Of a stretch of 64,000 bases of DNA, positions 13,005-22,926 are shown piece by piece. How positions within the stretch are numbered: the first letter of the stretch is position 1; each line of letters opens with the position of its first letter. The stretch is taken from positions 34,253,769-34,317,768 of the forward strand of contig NC_061514.1 in the NCBI RefSeq assembly GCF_022539505.1, given 5' to 3'. The stretch comes from Lolium rigidum. Its lineage: Eukaryota > Streptophyta > Magnoliopsida > Poales > Poaceae. The notes beneath the pieces were generated by a model. It had not been told where the DNA came from. It worked only from the letters and a program-made list of their open reading frames with translations, and made no database searches. A program made the position numbers and the translations under genes.

Positions 13005-13327
13005 TTCGCCGGAAGATGATGCGGTTGAAGCGCATACCGGTCAAGGAACGAACGTAAGAAAATGCTGGCCGGAAGCCCAAGGCCGCGCACGAAATGCGCA
13101 GTAAAAACTACGTATTCGCTGGGTTGGGGTTTCGGTTCTAGCTCGGCTGCTGGAAGCTGGCATTCTACCCCCCCTACCGGAATGCGCCTGGACTTGTAAA
13201 GCCAGTCTATCTCGGCCGGAGTCACGTTAGAACCTTCCCACCTACCGCGGGTGTAAGGATCCCTCGTTCCCTCCACCTCCTCGAACTCATCCTCAGTAGC
13301 AACGAGATCTTGCTCTTCGGAATCCAT
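13005..13327 (-). pseudogene. antisense additional ORF of element A, N-terminal exon
   Basis: The start codon is the ATG read from 13327 on the minus strand. It opens with an acidic leader (MDSEEQDL...) as does the homologous ORF beginning at 63843. A conserved block follows with the pattern FxxxFxRGLxLPAxxFLRSxL, also present in the plus-strand ORF at 58951. The solo LTR interrupts this coding sequence after the LPANA block. If the LTR and one copy of the ATGCG duplication are removed, the frame runs straight into the segment starting at 8872. The LTR therefore split a coding exon. Confidence 0.75.
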
Positions 13328-13389
13328 GGAGTTAGAGGGAAGGACGGGGGTGGACTGAACAGGTCCCGTCGGAAATACGTAGTGGGAAA

Positions 13390-13714
13390 AATCTAGAAAA
13401 GGAAAAGAAAAGGAAAGCATATGTGGGAATCCAGAAAAGATCTGAGATCAAAAGCTTCAAGAACGCGAAGAACAGTGGTTCGATCAATCCAAAGAAGGCA
13501 AATGTAGATCGGACCTACTGACCTGGTATGGGCGGCGCCGGCGCCGGTTTCGGTCGCGGTGGCGGAGAGGCGCTCGGCGGAGGAAACACCGAAACAAGGG
13601 CGGCCCAGCTCGCTGGCGACAGACGGCGGCGGTGGATGCGTTCGAGGGAGCTCGCTGACGAAGAAGACGAAAGAAGATGAGTTGAGGAGGGAGGAGGAGC
13701 GGTGCATTTATAAC
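13390..13714 (-). promoter_or_regulatory. promoter and 5'UTR intron of the antisense ORF in element A
   Basis: On the minus strand a TATA box (TTATAAATGC) lies at 13705-13713, about 385 bases before the ORF start. A donor-like AGGTCAGT is near 13525 and an acceptor-like TTTCTAG near 13392, which would make a 5'UTR intron. The same trio (TATA, GGTCAGTG donor, CTAG acceptor, then ORF) occurs in the related element at 63371-63843. The spacing and the repeat in a second copy support a real transcription unit; splicing is inferred. Confidence 0.55.
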
Positions 13715-14181
13715 TGCGGTGAGATCATGGGCCGCAGATCCGGCGCGCCCACGATCCCACTAACCATTCGTGTGGCGCGGCGGTTACGCACGCGTGTGCG
13801 ACCACACCAAGGGCCACAGGGATCGCCATAGGTGCATTGAATATGCACAGTTACCGTGGAGAGGCTACTCATTCGCTAGTAGTGATTTGACCGCCATGAC
13901 AACTGCGATGTCTGGGATAGTACCGCATGTCTCTGACAGTGGTGAGTTACGAGATATTCTCGATACATATTAATGACCCGATGTAACTCGGAAAAGGGTT
14001 TCGAGTTGAAAAAGGAAAAATCCGGTTTGAGAAGTTAACTGGATAAAAAGTTCATCGGTAAAGGAATTGCCGGAGTAAATTGAAACCGAGATGATTAACC
14101 CGGTGCGAGATAAAGTTTGGCAGTGAACCTGCTGCGGCCCATCAGTTGGCACCGCTGGACCACACCAGTTTCGGGGACTAA
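13421..14181. other. 3' untranslated region of element A with polypurine tract
   Basis: Apart from the antisense promoter this stretch holds no gene. It ends with the purine-rich tract TTTCGGGGACTAA (about 14169-14181) directly before the LTR start TGTCGGGGGG. The identical junction occurs in reverse orientation at 62944-62960. The tract would prime plus-strand DNA synthesis. Confidence 0.6.
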
Positions 14182-15088
14182 TGTCGGGGGGATGACCCCC
14201 GGTAGGTCAAGAGCATGGCTAAGTCATGTTACTAGGTATCGGGTTACATGAGTAAACCGGATAAGTTTGGTTATTGCACATGGTGACATTGACCAGATTA
14301 AAGGTCAGCTGGATTGTTTGATCCGGAATACCGGCTTTGGTATACCGGGATGCCAATACCGGCATACAGCAAGCCGGGGAAGACCAAGTTATGTCGGAGA
14401 GTAACTAGCGAGATGAAGGACAAAGATCCGGCATGTTCAGATAGAACTGGAATGGGGATCCGGCATGGGGCTAATGGTCCCATACGGGTCCTCAGGTCAA
14501 AGATCCAGTCACACAGCTACAGGACGTCGAGGAGATACAGTATCTCCTCATGACAAGAGCGTCGCAAGGATCAAACAAAAGCCAGAGCACGCCGATGATG
14601 AAGAGGCTACAGTGCGCAGAGCTACAGTGGTCAGCGCCACAGTGCCAGAGGCCAGCATGCAGAAAGGACTTCACGAGCAAGGTCAAAGCTACGATCCAAA
14701 ACAGCAGGACGTAGGCAAAGATTCTGGGGATTGGTCGGTACCGAGGCTCCTTCTCCTGTAAGCCACCTCTCTCCTATATAAGGAGAGGTGGCATTCCCTT
14801 GCACGGGAGGATCTCTCTCTTCAGATTCTAGGGTTTCTTCCTCTGTAGAACATCATCTTCAACCTCCAGCCGAGAGCTTGAGGTTCATCATTGTAATCCG
14901 GATTGTGATCATATACATCTTAGACAAGCAGGAGTAGGGGTGTTACCTCCTCACGAGGGCCCCGAACATGGGTAAAACCTCGTGTCATCTTGTGTGTGTT
15001 CTTCATCTCCCCCTCCTCCGGATCCCCCGGAGCACATCGGCCCCAACTTAAGCCATCCCATGGCAACTGTCTGTTCACCACGACGACA
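14182..15088 (+). repeat. 3' LTR of gypsy element A
   Basis: The 907-bp LTR starts TGTCGGGGGGATGA and ends CACGACGACA. It shares both ends and a promoter core with the minus-strand LTR at 62205-62943. A TATA box (CCTATATAAGGAG) lies at about 14773-14785. The sequence after the end (CTGGGGACTGC) continues directly as another gypsy pol fragment, so this LTR borders the presumed target of element A. The matching 5' LTR and target duplication (expected CTGGG) would lie outside the window. Confidence 0.8.
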
Positions 15089-16303
15089 CTGGGGACTGCT
15101 CCGTCTAACCCGGGGACTTCACAGTACAATCCGGCTGAAGCTATGTCGGTGGACAGCATGGAAGTTGATGAACCGGTTTTCGTTGTCCGAGAAGCACCTT
15201 CATGGGTACAACCAATCATGGCATTCCTGGTCAGCGGTGAGTTACCGGCTGAAGAAGTCTCGGCCAGGAGAATCCAGAGAAGAGCAAAGGCATATACCAT
15301 TATCAATGGTGAAATGTACAAGAGAAGTGTAACAGGTGTGCTGCAGCACTGTGTTGAACCAGAAGAAGGCAAGGAGATACTCCGGGAAATCCACCAAGGA
15401 GAATGTGGGAACCACGCATCGTCAAGGGCCCTAGTGGCAAAAGCATTCCGGCATGGGTTCTATTGGCCCAGTGCACTGGAGGACGCCGAGGATATGGTCC
15501 GGAAATGCAACGGATGCCAGAGATACAGCAAGCAAATTCATACACCGGCTTCGGGCCTGAAAACAATCCCAATCACTTGCCCATTTGAGGTATGGTGCCT
15601 GGATATGGTCGGACCTTTCAAGCCGGCACGAGGAAACATGACTCATATTCTAGTCATGGTGGATAAGTTCACCAAGTGGGTAGAGGTTAAGTCAATCAAG
15701 AAATATGATGGGCACACAACTGTGAAGTTCTTGAAGGACATAATATTAAGATATGTTTATCCCCACAGTGTGATCACAGACAATGGCTCAAACTTTGCAC
15801 AAGTAGAATTTGCTTGATTTTGTGAAGACAAGAACATCCGGCTTGACCTTGCCTCAATCGCACATCCTCAAGCCAATGGGCAAGTGGAAAGAACTAACGC
15901 TTTGGTCTTATCCGGAATAAAACCCCGGCTTATAGAGCCTCTGCAACGGACTCCGGGTTGCTGGATTGAGGAACTTCCATCTGTGCTGTGGAGCTTAAGA
16001 ACCACGCCAAACCGGTCAACCGGATACACGTCATTATTTATGGTATATGGAAGAGAAGCGGTCATTTCAACTGACATAATCCATGACTCACCACGAGTAA
16101 AACTATACACCGAGTAAGAGGTGAAAGAGGCCAGAGAAGATGATGTCGATTTGCTCGAAGAAGCAAGAGAATTGGCATTGGCCAGATCAGCGATATATCA
16201 GCAAAACCTTCGACGCTATCATAGCCGGAAAGTGAACCCTCGGACATTCCAGGAAGGAACGGATGGAAATCTCCGTTCTCCTCTCTCATGGAGAGGCCCA
16301 TAG
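15089..16303 (+). pseudogene. integrase fragment of a second gypsy copy (element B)
   Basis: This segment is closely similar to 2985-4230 of element A, covering the linker, HHCC zinc region and DDE core in the same orientation. Its left end is the LTR of element A. Its right end is a deletion junction near 16260-16303, where about 90 bases present in element A are missing before a short WEGP-like tail. Two stops differ from element A: TGA at 15815-15817 where A has CGG, and TAA at 16115-16117 where A has CAA. It is best read as the downstream half of an older family member into which element A jumped. Confidence 0.75.
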
Positions 16304-16368
16304 GAACTGTGTGGAGTGCAGGCTGTGAACGATTGCCAGCTTAGCTCAATAATGAAAACGATCATCTA

Positions 16369-16609
16369 CTACCTCCGTTTTAAGGAATAAGACGCACGCG
16401 TATTCCAAGACGAACTTTGACCATAAAAATTAAACAACAAAATCTTGATTATATTATATGTAATTAGTATCGTTGGATTCGTATTGAAAAACACTTTTTA
16501 ATGATACTAATTTCATACAAATATTCTATTCCTTATCTATTTAAAGTAATTCTTGGTCAAACAAAAAACTCGTAAAACGAGGGCGTCTTATTCCTTGAAA
16601 CGGAGGTAG
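16369..16609 (+). mobile_element. Stowaway-type MITE (Tc1/Mariner)
   Basis: A 241-bp element with imperfect terminal inverted repeats, CTACCTCCGTTTTAAGG at the left and the complement of CTACCTCCGTTTCAAGG at the right, flanked by TA dinucleotides at 16367-16368 and 16610-16611. CTCCGT-type ends with TA duplication are the hallmark of Stowaway MITEs of grasses. It has no coding capacity and lies between the gypsy B fragment and the EXO70 copy 1 downstream region. Confidence 0.85.
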
Positions 16610-16611
16610 TA

Positions 16612-17609
16612 TGTAGTTTGGAACTGGAATCCAGCAACTCCCGTAAGAGGCTCAGCATGATTTGCCTTGTTGCCCAAAACAGAGGAAACAAAGTGAGCCC
16701 TAGTGTATCTCATCCGACAACACAGAGTCAAAGATGCTCCCTAAAGATCTCCATGAGCACACGGTGGAAACTAAAAGGTTGCTGAGGCATACTCACAATG
16801 GAAGTAGAACTTTTTTTGTTGGAAGTGGCGTACTTTAGATACTTCACTTTCCAAAACTACAGCCAAGTTTGTACCTCTCCGCCAGCTCCATTGATCCTTC
16901 ACCACGTGCAGTCTATGATAAATTTTGTGCTTCAGTTTATGTTGTCGGAAATTGTTGGCAAATCCGTGATGGTGAGCACTTTGTGCAGAGATTGTCAGTT
17001 TAGCACTTCAGCTCAAGAATGACATGATATTGACATCTATCCAGGCAATATATATTTATAATTCACAGTTAAGAAGGCGGCTTCATAGTTCGACCTAGGA
17101 GACCAAAAAGTTCACAGCAGTGTATCAACTGTAAACAATGATTATTTCGGCTGGTCTGGATTATAGTGACGCATAATAATCAGATGCGCTCTAGAACTCT
17201 TAAATAAAACTGTAAGAAATACAAATAGGTCATGGATATTCTAGTTCAATAGCAGATATAACTATGTCTTGATGGATTCCCAATCCTTTATTTCTGATAT
17301 ACGGCGCATCTGCAAACTCAAGTTTCAAGTAGATAAAAAATAAGCCAGTACAGAATGTTGTATAATCAGAACTAAACATTGCAGCTATCTATGTATAAAA
17401 TTGAGGCAGAGGTTGAATCAGAAGTATTTAGCATGAAACGGAAATCAAACCAAAACAGACAGCTGCAGATTGTGGCAAGTTGATATAGTGCTGCCAACCA
17501 AATTCAGACAATTTCACTTCAAAAGGAAAAATAAATCTAACTACAACCGATGAAACACAAACTCGAGTCTTATTTGCTGGGTGAACCCCATTCCATGCAT
17601 AAGCTGTTT
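16612..17609. other. 3' flank of EXO70 copy 1, shared with copy 3
   Basis: No ORF of interest was found. The part at about 17145-17250 (TTCGGCTGGTCTGGATTATA and following) has a diverged counterpart at 47375-47460 downstream of EXO70 copy 3. The last 200 bases before each stop codon also match. The duplication unit of the EXO70 cluster therefore extends at least 500 bases past the stop. Confidence 0.55.
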
Positions 17610-19381
17610 TCATCCTTCAAATAGCTCTCCCAGCATCTCCTCCAGCTCGTCGGGACTGCTGCTTCCGCCACTAACCTGTTTCTCTAGTTCCGGATGCCCT
17701 TTCAGGTAGTCACGGTAACCTGGAATGACTCTCTTGGTGATAGTTTCCCGTAGCAAGGATCGGAGTTGAGGGTCCGGAACCTTCCAGAACTTCTGAGCCT
17801 GGTATGTTTTATGAAATGCTGACTGGAATTTAGCCAGTGAAGATGTGTTGATCCAACGGCGGAGCAGTCCACGGAAATTTGATGTCGATATGCAGGACAC
17901 CACATGTCCCCAAGAAACCTCGAGATAACTATCCATGTGCTTCTGACATTCAGGCATATGTTTAAGTCCCCAGTGGTGTACAGACAACAGCTCGATATCT
18001 AACAATGTCGATGGCTCAGACATCTGCGCTATGAAATAAGAATTGTTGAGCAGGAACAAGTACCTGAGGCTTGGATCCGAGCATAGCTCCGATTTTCTCT
18101 GAAGCAGATCCTTCAAATAATCAACTGAGTCGGATATGACTTCGCCAAGTTTTTCGCTGTTGTGGCACTGTGCGGACTTCTGCGTAGAATCCCGTGCTTT
18201 CTTCATCAACACTATGTAATCCACCAACCACTGAATGTTCCTGTGAACATCTCCTCCTCGCAGAATCTCTCCCTCCATAGCCCACAGGTCGTCATTATCC
18301 TCCAGTAACATCCCCGCCCCCTTCATCATGGTGGATATGGCACCAATTAATTTGTTCGATTCTCTGTCCAACGAGCCACATATATCCTTGAAAATGCTTT
18401 GGACTTTTGGAGAGATCACGTATATCCTAAATATGTCGTATGATGCACTAGAGACACAGATATATGTGTGTAGCACAGCCTGTAGCTTCTCCACCTCATA
18501 AACATCAACGACGGTGTCGACAAAGACAAGCATTGCTGAGATGCTCGCTTGTCCAAACCGTGCAACGGCAGCAACCGTTGACTCCTCGCCGACGGATTCG
18601 ACCAGCTCCTTGATGCTCATGACAATTACAGTGAGAGCTCGGATCCACTTGTTGACCAATTCTTGGAGCGACCACGCGGACTTGTCTTCTAACTGGAGCT
18701 GCTGCCGTGAGGTATGGCCCTCGCGGCGTTGGAGAACCCAGTCGACGTCGAGCTCAACAAACCAAGCTTCAAGGGCACGACTCAGTTCGCCACCGTGCAG
18801 CTGCTGCTGTAAGGTATGGCCCTCGCGTCGATAGAGAGCCCAGTCGATCTCGAGCTCGACGGACCAAGTCTGCAGGGCGTTACTCAGCTCGCTATCGTAT
18901 TTGAAGGCTTTGATGATGCGCTGGGTGTAGCCGTCGCTGACCATTCTTTGAGCAATCTTGGTGAGCTCGTTGGTGCCAAAGTCCACCGCGCCGGCGGAGC
19001 AGCCAGAGTTCTTGGACATGTCAGAACTCGAGGCACCGGAGGATCCGCTCTGACCAGACTGGGAGGAGAGAGTCGATCTGGTGCGCCATTCAGGCAAGGG
19101 GACGCTCCGGATCGAGTCGCGATAGGAAGTGCTCGGCGTGCAGGGAGCAGCGGAGACGGTGGTGCTCTCCTCCGACACGGAAGCAAGCTGCTTGGTCAGG
19201 CTGCTACTTACTTTGTGGATGGATGAATGCCCCTGGCGGAGCTCGCTGGTCCATGCCGAGCCGGAGATGTTGAACTGGTAAGAACTCGAAGCAGCAGCAC
19301 CAGAGATGCTGGAGTAGTAGGATCCGCTCTGACCTGACAGGGAGGAGAGAGTCGATCTGAGGCCCCATTTGGGGCGAGAAT
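17610..19381 (-). pseudogene. EXO70 exocyst subunit, copy 1, main coding part
   Basis: The minus-strand frame encodes an Exo70-family protein. Exo70 is the exocyst subunit that binds membrane phosphoinositides and helps tether secretory vesicles at the plasma membrane. Recognisable C-terminal landmarks are DPSLRYLFLLNNSYF (about 18080-18040), FWKVPDPQLRSLL (about 17790) and the end ELEEMLGELFEG. The open frame continues past 19381 into LTR sequence and finds an ATG at 19433, but that start is foreign. The native N-terminus lies at 22927-22996 beyond the inserted TR-GAG array. Taking one AGAAT copy, the two parts join in frame to 613 codons. The Ser/Gly-rich N-terminus and a WxVELxxDWxLxRREGHT unit are each present twice. 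Variable N-termini suggest the grass-expanded FX clade, which is inferred. Confidence 0.85.
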
Positions 19382-19940
19382 TGTTGGGTCTAATCTTGAT
19401 ATATGTATCTGCATCTTTACTTCCGTATTGCATGTAGCTAGTATGAGTCAGTATCTTAAGTATGCAGATGTACGTGAGACACGTATAGCTGATGGCTTCA
19501 GCTGGAATGTATGGCGAGAGCGGCGTGAAGCCGGCGCCGTTGCCGTGTGAAGCGGTACCGCATGAATCCAGCAGTCTGCATGTTAGGTAGTCGAGTCGGT
19601 CAGGTTTAATCAGTCAAGAAAACTAGCTGTAACGTGTGTGTCCGAGTTCTGTGGATCTCAGCGTCAGTAGTGGCTAAGTGAGTTAGTCGTGTGTGCATGA
19701 TCCATTAGACTAGCTCGTGCAGTTAGTGGTGAGCGTGGAGTTAGTGGCAGGGTTAGCTGTCTATTTATATCTTGTATGCATCAGAGTTGTAATCATCAAG
19801 TTATAGAGTGAAAGAGAAAAGACTAGGCTGTGCGAAACAGCTGGTCACCAAAATCACTCGTGTGCTGGTGTACGTGTGTTGTGCGAAACAACTACAGAGA
19901 GAGCTAGCTAGTTCGTGAGTTGAGAGAATCAACTCGATCA
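19382..19940 (+). repeat. TR-GAG LTR 1
   Basis: Starts TGTTGGGTCTAATC and ends CAACTCGATCA. It has a G in the ATATATGTATCTG phrase near 19404 where the other two LTRs have A. A TATA-like CTATTTATATC near 19759 could act as promoter. An antisense ATG at 19431-19433 creates the false N-terminus of the EXO70 open frame. Confidence 0.9.
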
Positions 19941-19942
19941 TT

Positions 19943-19954
19943 TGGTATCAGAGC
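19943..19954 (+). other. primer binding site of TR-GAG unit 1
   Basis: TGGTATCAGAGC, the standard plant copia primer site complementary to the 3' end of initiator methionine tRNA, lies two bases after the LTR end. The gag ATG follows only three bases later (19958). Confidence 0.9.
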
Positions 19955-19957
19955 CGG

Positions 19958-20833
19958 ATGACGAAGACGATGCCGCGCGACGCAGCGGAGACGAGTGGAG
20001 CCATGGTGACCGTGGGCGTAGGCGGTTCGGCAGCGGCGACGGCGGCGGCCGCCGGCAAGGTGCCGCTGCTGACGAGGACCAACTACGCAGCATGGTCCAT
20101 GAGGATGAAGTACATCCTGCGAGTACACGGCGCATGGAGTGCCGTTGATCCGGACAGCTCGTCCAAGGAGGAGGCTGCCGGGAGCAAGGAGGAGATGGCC
20201 ATGACCATCATCTCCCAAGGCATCGACGACGAGACGCTGCTGCGAGTTGCGCAGAAGGAGACCGCAGCGGAGGTGTGGGCGGCGCTGCGCTCCATGCATG
20301 TCGGCATCGAGCGCGTCCGGGAGGCGAGGATCCAATCCTTGCGTTCAGAATTTGATGGCCTCAAGATGTCTTATGCAGAGTCCGTAGATGATTTTGCGGC
20401 GAAGTTCACGATGCTCGTGGGGCGCATCCGCGAGCTTGGAGACCCGATGGAGGAAAAGTACGTCGTGAAGAAGCTGCTGCGGGTCGTCTCCAAGAAGTAC
20501 ATCAACGTCGCTTCATCCATTGGGCTGTTCTGTGACGTGAACAAGATGTCCATGGAGGAGGCCATTGGGTCACTCAAGGCGCATGAGGAGCTCCTCAAGG
20601 GGCAAGAGGAGGAAGGAGCAGAAGAGCGACTTCTCATGACCAGGGGACATGGCTCGCCGCGGGGACGCGGCCGTGGTCGTGGCCGTGATGGAGGGCGCAG
20701 GGACAAGAGTCAGGTACAATGCTACAACTGTGATGAATTTGGGCATTTTGCTTGGGAATGTCCTGAGAAGAAGAAGGAGGAGAAAGCCTTGTTGGCTAAA
20801 GGCTACGCCGACGACGAACCAGCCCTTCTTTGA
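19958..20833 (+). CDS. Gag protein of TR-GAG unit 1
   Basis: A 291-residue intact ORF. The N-terminus is Ala-rich. A copia Gag core follows, with LLTRTNYAAWSMRMKYIL near residues 36-53 and the LRSEFDGLKM...SVDDFAAKFTMLV pattern of the UBN2-type Gag domain. Residues 228-243 are an Arg/Gly-rich stretch and residues 251-264 a CCHC zinc knuckle (CYNCDEFGHFAWEC). It ends ten residues after a Lys/Glu run. It would package the element RNA; the missing enzymes must come from a partner. The start is the first ATG after the primer site, so there is almost no leader between U5 and gag. Unit 2 encodes the same protein. Confidence 0.9.
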   Translation: MTKTMPRDAAETSGAMVTVGVGGSAAATAAAAGKVPLLTRTNYAAWSMRMKYILRVHGAWSAVDPDSSSKEEAAGSKEEMAMTIISQGIDDETLLRVAQKETAAEVWAALRSMHVGIERVREARIQSLRSEFDGLKMSYAESVDDFAAKFTMLVGRIRELGDPMEEKYVVKKLLRVVSKKYINVASSIGLFCDVNKMSMEEAIGSLKAHEELLKGQEEEGAEERLLMTRGHGSPRGRGRGRGRDGGRRDKSQVQCYNCDEFGHFAWECPEKKKEEKALLAKGYADDEPALL

Positions 20834-20872
20834 AGCTGCGTGAAGAATAGATATCAAGATTAGGGGGTTGAT

Positions 20873-21431
20873 TGTTGGGTCTAATCTTGATATATATATC
20901 TGCATCTTTACTTCCGTATTGCATGTAGCTAGTATGAGTCAGTATCTTAAGTATGCAGATGTACGTGAGACACGTATAGCTGATGGCTTCAGCTGGAATG
21001 TATGGCGAGAGCGGCGTGAAGCCGGCGCCGTTGCCGTGTGAAGCGGTACCGCATGAATCCAGCAGTCTGCATGTTAGGTAGTCGAGTCGGTCAGGTTTAA
21101 TCAGTCAAGAAAACTAGCTGTAACGTGTGTGTCCGAGTTCTGTGGATCTCAGCGTCAGTAGTGGCTAAGTGAGTTAGTCGTGTGTGCATGATCCATTAGA
21201 CTAGCTCGTGCAGTTAGTGGTGAGCGTGGAGTTAGTGGCAGGGTTAGCTGTCTATTTATATCTTGTATGCATCAGAGTTGTAATCATCAAGTTATAGAGT
21301 GAAAGAGAAAAGACTAGGCTGTGCGAAACAGCTGGTCACCAAAATCACTCGTGTGCTGGTGTACGTGTGTTGTGCGAAACAACTACAGAGAGAGCTAGCT
21401 AGTTCGTGAGTTGAGAGAATCAACTCGATCA
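20873..21431 (+). repeat. TR-GAG LTR 2 (shared, central)
   Basis: Identical by eye to LTR 3 and one base different from LTR 1. It follows the tract ATTAGGGGGTTGAT and precedes a second primer site, so it serves as 3' LTR of unit 1 and 5' LTR of unit 2. Confidence 0.9.
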
Positions 21432-21448
21432 TTTGGTATCAGAGCCGG

Positions 21449-22324
21449 ATGACGAAGACGATGCCGCGCGACGCAGCGGAGACGAGTGGAGCCATGGTGA
21501 CCGTGGGCGTAGGCGGTTCGGCAGCGGCGACGGCGGCGGCCGCCGGCAAGGTGCCGCTGCTGACGAGGACCAACTACGCAGCATGGTCCATGAGGATGAA
21601 GTACATCCTGCGAGTACACGGCGCATGGAGTGCCGTTGATCCGGACAGCTCGTCCAAGGAGGAGGCTGCCGGGAGCAAGGAGGAGATGGCCATGACCATC
21701 ATCTCCCAAGGCATCGACGACGAGACGCTGCTGCGAGTTGCGCAGAAGGAGACCGCAGCGGAGGTGTGGGCGGCGCTGCGCTCCATGCATGTCGGCATCG
21801 AGCGCGTCCGGGAGGCGAGGATCCAATCCTTGCGTTCAGAATTTGATGGCCTCAAGATGTCTTATGCAGAGTCCGTAGATGATTTTGCGGCGAAGTTCAC
21901 GATGCTCGTGGGGCGCATCCGCGAGCTTGGAGACCCGATGGAGGAAAAGTACGTCGTGAAGAAGCTGCTGCGGGTCGTCTCCAAGAAGTACATCAACGTC
22001 GCTTCATCCATTGGGCTGTTCTGTGACGTGAACAAGATGTCCATGGAGGAGGCCATTGGGTCACTCAAGGCGCATGAGGAGCTCCTCAAGGGGCAAGAGG
22101 AGGAAGGAGCAGAAGAGCGACTTCTCATGACCAGGGGACATGGCTCGCCGCGGGGACGCGGCCGTGGTCGTGGCCGTGATGGAGGGCGCAGGGACAAGAG
22201 TCAGGTACAATGCTACAACTGTGATGAATTTGGGCATTTTGCTTGGGAATGTCCTGAGAAGAAGAAGGAGGAGAAAGCCTTGTTGGCTAAAGGCTACGCC
22301 GACGACGAACCAGCCCTTCTTTGA
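21449..22324 (+). CDS. Gag protein of TR-GAG unit 2
   Basis: This 291-codon ORF gives the same protein as 19958-20833: Gag core, Arg/Gly-rich stretch and CCHC knuckle. The only internal difference noticed between units is outside the ORF, in the polypurine tract (four G instead of five near 22352). Exact duplication of a coding unit together with one LTR points to unequal LTR recombination or template switching within one family member, not to two separate insertions. Confidence 0.9.
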   Translation: MTKTMPRDAAETSGAMVTVGVGGSAAATAAAAGKVPLLTRTNYAAWSMRMKYILRVHGAWSAVDPDSSSKEEAAGSKEEMAMTIISQGIDDETLLRVAQKETAAEVWAALRSMHVGIERVREARIQSLRSEFDGLKMSYAESVDDFAAKFTMLVGRIRELGDPMEEKYVVKKLLRVVSKKYINVASSIGLFCDVNKMSMEEAIGSLKAHEELLKGQEEEGAEERLLMTRGHGSPRGRGRGRGRDGGRRDKSQVQCYNCDEFGHFAWECPEKKKEEKALLAKGYADDEPALL

Positions 22325-22362
22325 AGCTGCGTGAAGAATAGATATCAAGATTAGGGGTTGAT

Positions 22363-22921
22363 TGTTGGGTCTAATCTTGATATATATATCTGCATCTTTA
22401 CTTCCGTATTGCATGTAGCTAGTATGAGTCAGTATCTTAAGTATGCAGATGTACGTGAGACACGTATAGCTGATGGCTTCAGCTGGAATGTATGGCGAGA
22501 GCGGCGTGAAGCCGGCGCCGTTGCCGTGTGAAGCGGTACCGCATGAATCCAGCAGTCTGCATGTTAGGTAGTCGAGTCGGTCAGGTTTAATCAGTCAAGA
22601 AAACTAGCTGTAACGTGTGTGTCCGAGTTCTGTGGATCTCAGCGTCAGTAGTGGCTAAGTGAGTTAGTCGTGTGTGCATGATCCATTAGACTAGCTCGTG
22701 CAGTTAGTGGTGAGCGTGGAGTTAGTGGCAGGGTTAGCTGTCTATTTATATCTTGTATGCATCAGAGTTGTAATCATCAAGTTATAGAGTGAAAGAGAAA
22801 AGACTAGGCTGTGCGAAACAGCTGGTCACCAAAATCACTCGTGTGCTGGTGTACGTGTGTTGTGCGAAACAACTACAGAGAGAGCTAGCTAGTTCGTGAG
22901 TTGAGAGAATCAACTCGATCA
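22363..22921 (+). repeat. TR-GAG LTR 3
   Basis: A 559-bp LTR with the same TGTTGGGTC...CTCGATCA ends. It is followed at once by AGAAT, the right copy of the target duplication, and then the interrupted EXO70 exon. Confidence 0.9.
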
Positions 22922-22926
22922 AGAAT

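Larger units (their letters stand above)
1..15088 (+). mobile_element. Tat-lineage Ty3/gypsy retrotransposon A, 5' end outside the window
   Basis: In plus-strand order the sequence shows a gag-protease segment, reverse transcriptase, two successive RNase H domains, integrase, a long region with an ORF on the opposite strand, a polypurine tract and a 3' LTR (14182-15088). Two RNase H modules plus an antisense ORF between integrase and the 3' LTR are known traits of the Tat lineage (Retand and Grande type). The 5' LTR lies left of the window. The coding part is dead: in-frame stops lie at about 321, 1015, 2406 and 4108, and frame changes near 1375, 1920 and 2140. A foreign solo LTR occupies 8878-12999. 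LTR sequence and the polypurine junction match the element at 62205-62943, so two members of one family flank the EXO70 region. Confidence 0.85.
19382..22921 (+). mobile_element. tandem TR-GAG copia-like retroelement with three LTRs
   Basis: The order is LTR-gag-LTR-gag-LTR. The three LTRs are each 559 bp (19382-19940, 20873-21431, 22363-22921) and the two internal domains 932 and 931 bp. The whole array is flanked by one 5-bp duplication, AGAAT (19377-19381 and 22922-22926). Internal domains carry a tRNA-Met primer site, a gag ORF and a polypurine tract but no protease, integrase or RT. This matches the TR-GAG class of non-autonomous LTR elements. I found only one base change between LTR 1 and LTRs 2/3 and one G-run length difference between internals, so the array is young. 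It depends on an autonomous copia element for mobility. Confidence 0.9.

Noticed and set aside
19382..19433. Start codon of the 607-codon EXO70 frame at 19433
   Set aside because: It lies in the LTR of the TR-GAG array, in antisense; the native start, matching copies 2 and 3, is at 22996.
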